This document shows, piece by piece, positions 15,424-18,411 of a stretch of DNA of 18,411 nucleotides. The position numbers and the translations under genes are program-made. The stretch comes from HB2-32-21 sp041603535 (lineage in GTDB: Bacteria; Pseudomonadota; Gammaproteobacteria; Pseudomonadales; Porticoccaceae). The notes beneath the pieces were generated by a model. It did no database searches, had not been told where the DNA came from, and saw only the letters and a program-made list of their open reading frames with translations. The stretch covers positions 1 through 18,411 of the forward strand of contig JBFIEE010000057.1 in the NCBI GenBank assembly GCA_041603535.1, read 5' to 3'. Positions within the stretch are counted from its first letter, which is position 1. The number at the start of each line of letters is the position of its first letter.

Positions 15424-16365
15424 ATGGCAAACCTATTAAGCGGACAGGTCGCAATTGTTACCGGTGCAGGTCGAGGTATGGGGCGTGCCCACGCCCTGGC
15501 GCTGGCAGCAGAAGGCGCAAAAATCGTCGTGAATGATCTTGGCGGGTCGATTATTGGTGAAGGTGGGGATGCCAGTCCAGCTGACGATGTGGTCAAAGAA
15601 ATCATCGCTGGCGGTGGCGCAGCTGTCGCCAATTACGGCAACGTCACGAGTGTCGCTGACGGCAATGCCATGGTCGAACAGGCTATGGATGAATTTGGCC
15701 GTCTTGATATTGTTGTTAACAACGCCGGTAACATACGCAACCAACTGTTCGTTAAAATGACGGAGGAAGAGTGGGATAGCGTTATCGCGGTGCATTTGAA
15801 GGCACTTTACAGCGTAACCCGGCAAGCCGCGCAGATTTTTGCCAAACAGAACAGTGGGAGGATTGTCAATACGGCTTCTGAAGCGGGGCTGGGCGGTTAT
15901 GCGGCGTCTAATTATGCAGCGGCTAAAGAAGGCATTGTTGGCTTCACTCGCACCCTCGCGCTGGAACTCGGACCATACAATGTTACGACCAACGCAATTC
16001 GTCCTCGTGCCGGTACCCGTATGGCGGGTGCAGTGGATATGAAGAAAGCGCTGGATATGGCGCGCGCCGGCAAATTGCCCTTGCCAGAATTCATGTTTGA
16101 AATTGAAGACATGCTGGAGGGCTCGGAAACATTCAGCCCTGACCAGGTGGCGCCACTAGTGGTCTTCCTCTGCACAGAGGCGGCCTCGCATATCAATGGC
16201 CGTGATTTTATCGTCGGTGGCGGCGAAATCTCTCTGGTATCCCTGCCCGTTAAGGAGCGCAGCATTTTCAGCGACAGTCCATGGACGCAGGAGCGATTAC
16301 AGAGCCTGATGCCAAAAACCCTGGCGAAAGGTCTGAAAAACCCTGCCGCGCCGCGCCAAATGTAA
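15424..16365 (+). CDS. SDR-family 3-hydroxyacyl-CoA dehydrogenase-like protein (MFE-2 type)
   Basis: This SDR most resembles the dehydrogenase domain of peroxisomal multifunctional enzyme type 2, which oxidises (3R)-hydroxyacyl-CoA, including very long, branched and bile-acid side chains. The 313-residue protein has TGAGRGMG at 13-20, NDLGG at 37-41, the long insertion after it typical of this subgroup, NNAG at 99-102, and catalytic Ser152, Tyr164 and Lys168 (NYAAAK). The usual fourth residue Asn is His124 in VHLKALY, as is common in MFE-2 relatives. The last 60 residues extend beyond the Rossmann core (GGGEISLVSLP onward). AGAGGA precedes ATG 15424 at good spacing. It is divergent from the CoA-transferase operon, consistent with a shared acyl-CoA pathway. 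Confidence 0.88.
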   Translation: MANLLSGQVAIVTGAGRGMGRAHALALAAEGAKIVVNDLGGSIIGEGGDASPADDVVKEIIAGGGAAVANYGNVTSVADGNAMVEQAMDEFGRLDIVVNNAGNIRNQLFVKMTEEEWDSVIAVHLKALYSVTRQAAQIFAKQNSGRIVNTASEAGLGGYAASNYAAAKEGIVGFTRTLALELGPYNVTTNAIRPRAGTRMAGAVDMKKALDMARAGKLPLPEFMFEIEDMLEGSETFSPDQVAPLVVFLCTEAASHINGRDFIVGGGEISLVSLPVKERSIFSDSPWTQERLQSLMPKTLAKGLKNPAAPRQM

Positions 16366-16405
16366 CCTGTTTTACTGTGTCAAATGTGTCCCGCGTCAAA
16401 TGTAA
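16351..16405. repeat. 15-bp direct repeat spanning the SDR stop codon
   Basis: CCGCGCCAAATGTAA at 16351-16365, which includes the SDR stop codon, recurs as CCGCGTCAAATGTAA at 16391-16405 with one mismatch and a 40-bp period. A third, shorter CAAATGT lies between them at 16381-16387. This could be a small duplication or a fragment of a dispersed intergenic repeat. Confidence 0.6.
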
Positions 16406-16498
16406 GTGGCTGAATATCGGTAAGCGGGTAACCAGGGGCATTGCCACCTTAGGCCGTGCCCGTAGTTACCCTTGTCGTGACGGTTTTATATGGGGATG

Positions 16499-16533
16499 CA
16501 GGGGATTCGCCGAGACAGCGCGCTAATCCCCTG
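16499..16533. terminator. Hairpin between convergent genes, possible bidirectional terminator or REP-like element
   Basis: CAGGGGATT (16499-16507) is perfectly complementary to AATCCCCTG (16525-16533); the 17-base loop allows a further CGC/GCG pairing. The hairpin lies between the convergent SDR and amidohydrolase genes, five bases from the latter's stop. There is no T-run on the plus side, so it may be a processing or REP-like element rather than an intrinsic terminator. Confidence 0.5.
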
Positions 16534-16537
16534 TCCC

Positions 16538-17653
16538 TTAACCAACCCCGGGCAAATTAAAGGCCGACGCTACGTTGTCGTGAACCACGGCATTCTTCTG
16601 GTCTTCGGTCAAATGCGCCATTTGCTGCGCCAGTATTTTCTGGGATCGCGGATAAGTGGAGTCAGTATGAGGGTAATCACTGGCCCAGATCAGCTTGTTA
16701 TTGTTGATCAGCTTTTTTGACTCATAAGCCGTTTCGTCGTCCTGAAAGGTAAACCAGATATTGTCCCGAACATAGTTGCTGGGCGGTTTGGATATAATGC
16801 CTTCCAGTCCCGTACCCAGACGCTCCGCGCCGTGGTCGGCGCGATACATGTAGTGAGGAACCCATCCTGCGTCGCCCTCTGCTACCACCATTTTCAGTTT
16901 GGGGTGACGCTCAAACACACCACCAAATATAAACACGCCCATAATATCCTGCACACCGCGAATGATGTTCATAAAGCCGTTGGCCGAATGGCCTCGCGCC
17001 GGCTTGAATGCGGAGGAAACATCATGGCCTTTCATCGTCAGGATATGAAAGCAGACCGGCATATCGAGGTCGACGGCGCATTGCCATAGCGGATCATAAT
17101 CGCGGTGATCGTAATCTTCATGTTGCGGGTTGCCAGTCATCATCATGCCGCACATACCCATTTCTTTGGCGCGGCGAAAGTCTTCAATGGTTTCATCGAC
17201 AGATGCCACCGCGGTTTGTGCGAGTCCGAACAGGCGGGTCGGTGCTTCACCGCAAAAAGTTTGTAGCCAGCGGTTATAGGCGTTGAAACAGGCGGATTTG
17301 TAAGCGTAATCCTCAAGCCCGCAGAGCACCATGCCCACCGAGGCGTAAATGAGTTCAGCGCATATTTTCTCCTCATCCTGAATAGCCAGGCGAGCACGCG
17401 GATTCCAGCTGGCTGGCGCCAGCTCGTCAAAACTGAGGCGGCGCTGTTTAACTAAATCCGCCGCAGGCACCCCTGCGCCAGCCAGCAAACCCAGCGGCAG
17501 GGCCGTTGTCATGCCTTCAACAACAAAGGCATCGACGCCGTATTTGTTCTTCTCTATGCGCGGTGCCCTGCTGCGAAATTTCGGATCGATAAAGTCCACG
17601 TAGCAATGGGGTGGTTCAACGATATGGGAGTCTGCTGATATACAGGGTTTCAT
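16538..17653 (-). CDS. Amidohydrolase-2 family metal-dependent hydrolase or decarboxylase
   Basis: Amidohydrolase-2 (ACMSD-like) TIM-barrel enzymes hydrolyse or decarboxylate ring and ring-cleavage products using a mononuclear metal. The 371-residue protein shows the N-terminal ligand motif with Asp8, His10 and Glu13 (ADSHIVEPP), His203 (CFHILTMKGH), the segment GGVFERHPKLKMVVAEGDAGWVPH (given here as FERHPKLKM then AEGDAGWVPH, His267), and Asp326 in ASDYPHTDSTYP. This DSHIVEPP subgroup is frequent in actinobacterial and proteobacterial catabolic clusters with CoA-transferases and SDRs. GGAGA lies seven bases before ATG 17653. It converges on the MFE-2-type SDR and is preceded by an unusual triplet of 14-bp repeats. 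The substrate is unknown. Confidence 0.9.
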   Translation of the reverse strand: MKPCISADSHIVEPPHCYVDFIDPKFRSRAPRIEKNKYGVDAFVVEGMTTALPLGLLAGAGVPAADLVKQRRLSFDELAPASWNPRARLAIQDEEKICAELIYASVGMVLCGLEDYAYKSACFNAYNRWLQTFCGEAPTRLFGLAQTAVASVDETIEDFRRAKEMGMCGMMMTGNPQHEDYDHRDYDPLWQCAVDLDMPVCFHILTMKGHDVSSAFKPARGHSANGFMNIIRGVQDIMGVFIFGGVFERHPKLKMVVAEGDAGWVPHYMYRADHGAERLGTGLEGIISKPPSNYVRDNIWFTFQDDETAYESKKLINNNKLIWASDYPHTDSTYPRSQKILAQQMAHLTEDQKNAVVHDNVASAFNLPGVG

Positions 17654-17668
17654 GGGGGTTCTCCAAAT

Positions 17669-17710
17669 GAGTAATTAAAAGTGAGTAGTTAAAAGTGGAT
17701 AATTAAATGA
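17669..17710. repeat. Three imperfect 14-bp AT-rich tandem repeats
   Basis: The units are GAGTAATTAAAAGT (17669-17682), GAGTAGTTAAAAGT (17683-17696, one difference) and GGATAATTAAATGA (17697-17710, more diverged). They lie 16-57 bases upstream of the amidohydrolase start, in its leader or promoter. They may be an iterated binding site or a slippage expansion. Confidence 0.7.
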
Positions 17711-17742
17711 TGGAACCATCGCAGTAAATTAATAAATTTGTA

Positions 17743-17756
17743 TTGCTTTAGATCAA
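17743..17756. promoter_or_regulatory. FNR/ANR-like site
   Basis: TTGCTTTAGATCAA matches nine of the ten defined bases of the FNR/ANR consensus (TTGAT, four bases, ATCAA). It lies about 90 bp upstream of the amidohydrolase and 210 bp upstream of the plus-strand gene. No regulator gene is present, so this is a sequence match only. Confidence 0.25.
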
Positions 17757-17857
17757 GGCAGTGATAACAAAACGGTGTCCTTGCGGTGAGTATAGGCCAG
17801 TTGAGGCCTGGTTGATGTGAAGTCTTAACTTGTCGTCGCTACTATTCCATGGGATGA

Positions 17858-17907
17858 TTTTTGCGCACCGTGAGGCTCACGCTTATGAATTCACGGGGGT
17901 GCAAAAG
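17858..17907. promoter_or_regulatory. Compound inverted repeat upstream of the right-edge gene
   Basis: An outer imperfect inverted repeat joins TTTTTGCGCACCGTGA (17858-17873) with TCACGGGGGTGCAAAAG (17891-17907). Nested in it, GTGAGGCTCAC (17870-17880) is a perfect palindrome around one central base. The array ends about 60 bases before the ATG at 17968 and could be an operator or a leader structure. Confidence 0.4.
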
Positions 17908-17967
17908 AAGTACGAGCAAAAAAGTTGCTTTCAGGACACATGGTGGGCGCTTGCAAAGGAGGTGAGC

Positions 17968-18411
17968 ATGGAAAAGTGGCAGGTAATTGCATTATTGGTC
18001 GGTGGGGGGGGGGTACTGCTCATCCTGGCTGTTTTAGTCAGGGCGAGGTTCGGTGACAGGTACGAGCTTAAAGCGATTGATCTGGTATTGCTGCTGCCCC
18101 TGCTATTTGTCCCACTGGTAAGCGGCAAGTTGAAAGTGCTTGACGCGTTTGGAGTGAAGGCTGATTTTTCAGAATTATTCAGCGGCGCGGCCCAAACAAA
18201 GATCGAGTACCAGGTTGTTGACACTGCCTCGCCGCCAGTCGACGAAGTAGTGCGGATGCTGGAAATGGCGTCGAAGGGTGGGGTTCGGCAAATTCCGGAT
18301 CTGGTGGCCCGCAAAACTGAAGCACTGGTTTTTCGCCTGGGTCACGGTGGATACTACGGCCCCGCGATCAACAGCTATGTGAATGCTCTGTATGCCAGCT
18401 CTTTTTTACAA
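17968..18411 (+). CDS. Membrane-anchored protein of unknown function, 3' end beyond the window
   Basis: The frame is open from ATG 17968 to the right edge, 148 codons without a stop. The start is marked by AAGGAGGTGAGC, a near-perfect Shine-Dalgarno sequence ending just before the ATG, so this is a real gene. Two hydrophobic segments lie at about residues 6-24 and 38-53, with a short Arg/Asp-rich loop between (RARFGDRYE). A soluble domain follows, with KVLDAFGVKADFSELFSG, then a helical region (VVRMLEMASKGG, RQIPDLVARKTEALVFRLGHGG). I do not recognise the family. The codons for Gly12-Gly15 and the first base of the following codon form a run of ten G's (18004-18013); one base gained or lost would shift the frame inside the first membrane segment. 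Two hydrophobic segments suggest both termini on the same side, probably cytoplasmic. Confidence 0.75.
   Translation, partial: MEKWQVIALLVGGGGVLLILAVLVRARFGDRYELKAIDLVLLLPLLFVPLVSGKLKVLDAFGVKADFSELFSGAAQTKIEYQVVDTASPPVDEVVRMLEMASKGGVRQIPDLVARKTEALVFRLGHGGYYGPAINSYVNALYASSFLQ

Larger units (their letters stand above)
17654..17967. other. Gene-free divergent region between the amidohydrolase gene and the right-edge gene
   Basis: No gene is visible in these 314 bases. They hold three 14-bp tandem repeats (17669-17710), an FNR/ANR-like site (17743-17756), a short inverted repeat AGGCC/GGCCT (17794-17809) and a compound palindrome (17858-17907), followed by a strong ribosome site for the plus-strand gene. 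The density of symmetrical elements suggests regulated divergent transcription. Confidence 0.5.

Noticed and set aside
15436..15825. 129-codon minus-strand open frame
   Set aside because: It is antisense to the MFE-2-type SDR, with no ribosome site or recognisable domain.

Overview
The window looks like a stretch of chromosome from a gammaproteobacterium, probably a marine, lipid-degrading lineage; this placement is inferred from gene content and gene order only. Divergent pepA and lptF-lptG, plus nhaA and yajQ, are core genes typical of Gammaproteobacteria. The remaining genes (CoA transferase, short-chain dehydrogenases, amidohydrolase-2, a DUF1329/DUF1302 pair) are the kind of accessory catabolic genes common in marine members of that class. 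I see no rRNA, tRNA, insertion sequence, prophage or CRISPR array.

Layout. Positions 1-1088 (minus) hold the N-terminal three quarters of leucyl aminopeptidase PepA, cut by the window edge. A divergent region with two palindromic elements separates it from lptF and lptG (1376-3555, plus), the lipopolysaccharide-export permeases, which overlap by ATGA. A small RDD-family membrane protein (3552-4019, minus) meets lptG tail to tail, with the two stop codons sharing CTAG. The Na+/H+ antiporter nhaA (4178-5536) and the nucleotide-binding protein yajQ (5665-6150) follow on the plus strand.

A 412-base gene-free stretch with an 8-bp tandem repeat leads to a secreted DUF1329 protein (6563-7888) and a DUF1302 outer-membrane barrel (7979-9577), separated by a hairpin that may attenuate transcription. 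An FMN-dependent alpha-hydroxy-acid oxidase (minus, 9750-10904) is divergent from a methyltransferase (11018-11761). The methyltransferase is followed by an SGNH-hydrolase lipoprotein (11833-12459) and a small membrane-anchored protein of unknown function (12498-12926).

The right third is catabolic in character. A CaiB/BaiF CoA-transferase and a FabG-like reductase form a minus-strand operon (15025-13013). Divergent from it is an MFE-2-type 3-hydroxyacyl-CoA dehydrogenase-like SDR (15424-16365), which converges on a minus-strand amidohydrolase-2 (16538-17653). Together they suggest activation of a carboxylic acid to its CoA ester, redox steps on the acyl chain, and hydrolysis or decarboxylation of a ring or side-chain intermediate, with DUF1329/DUF1302 perhaps handling a hydrophobic substrate at the envelope. 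The substrate cannot be read from the sequence.

At the right edge a partial membrane-anchored protein (17968 onward) has a perfect Shine-Dalgarno sequence and a 10-G tract inside its first transmembrane segment. It is the best candidate here for an undescribed, possibly phase-variable gene.
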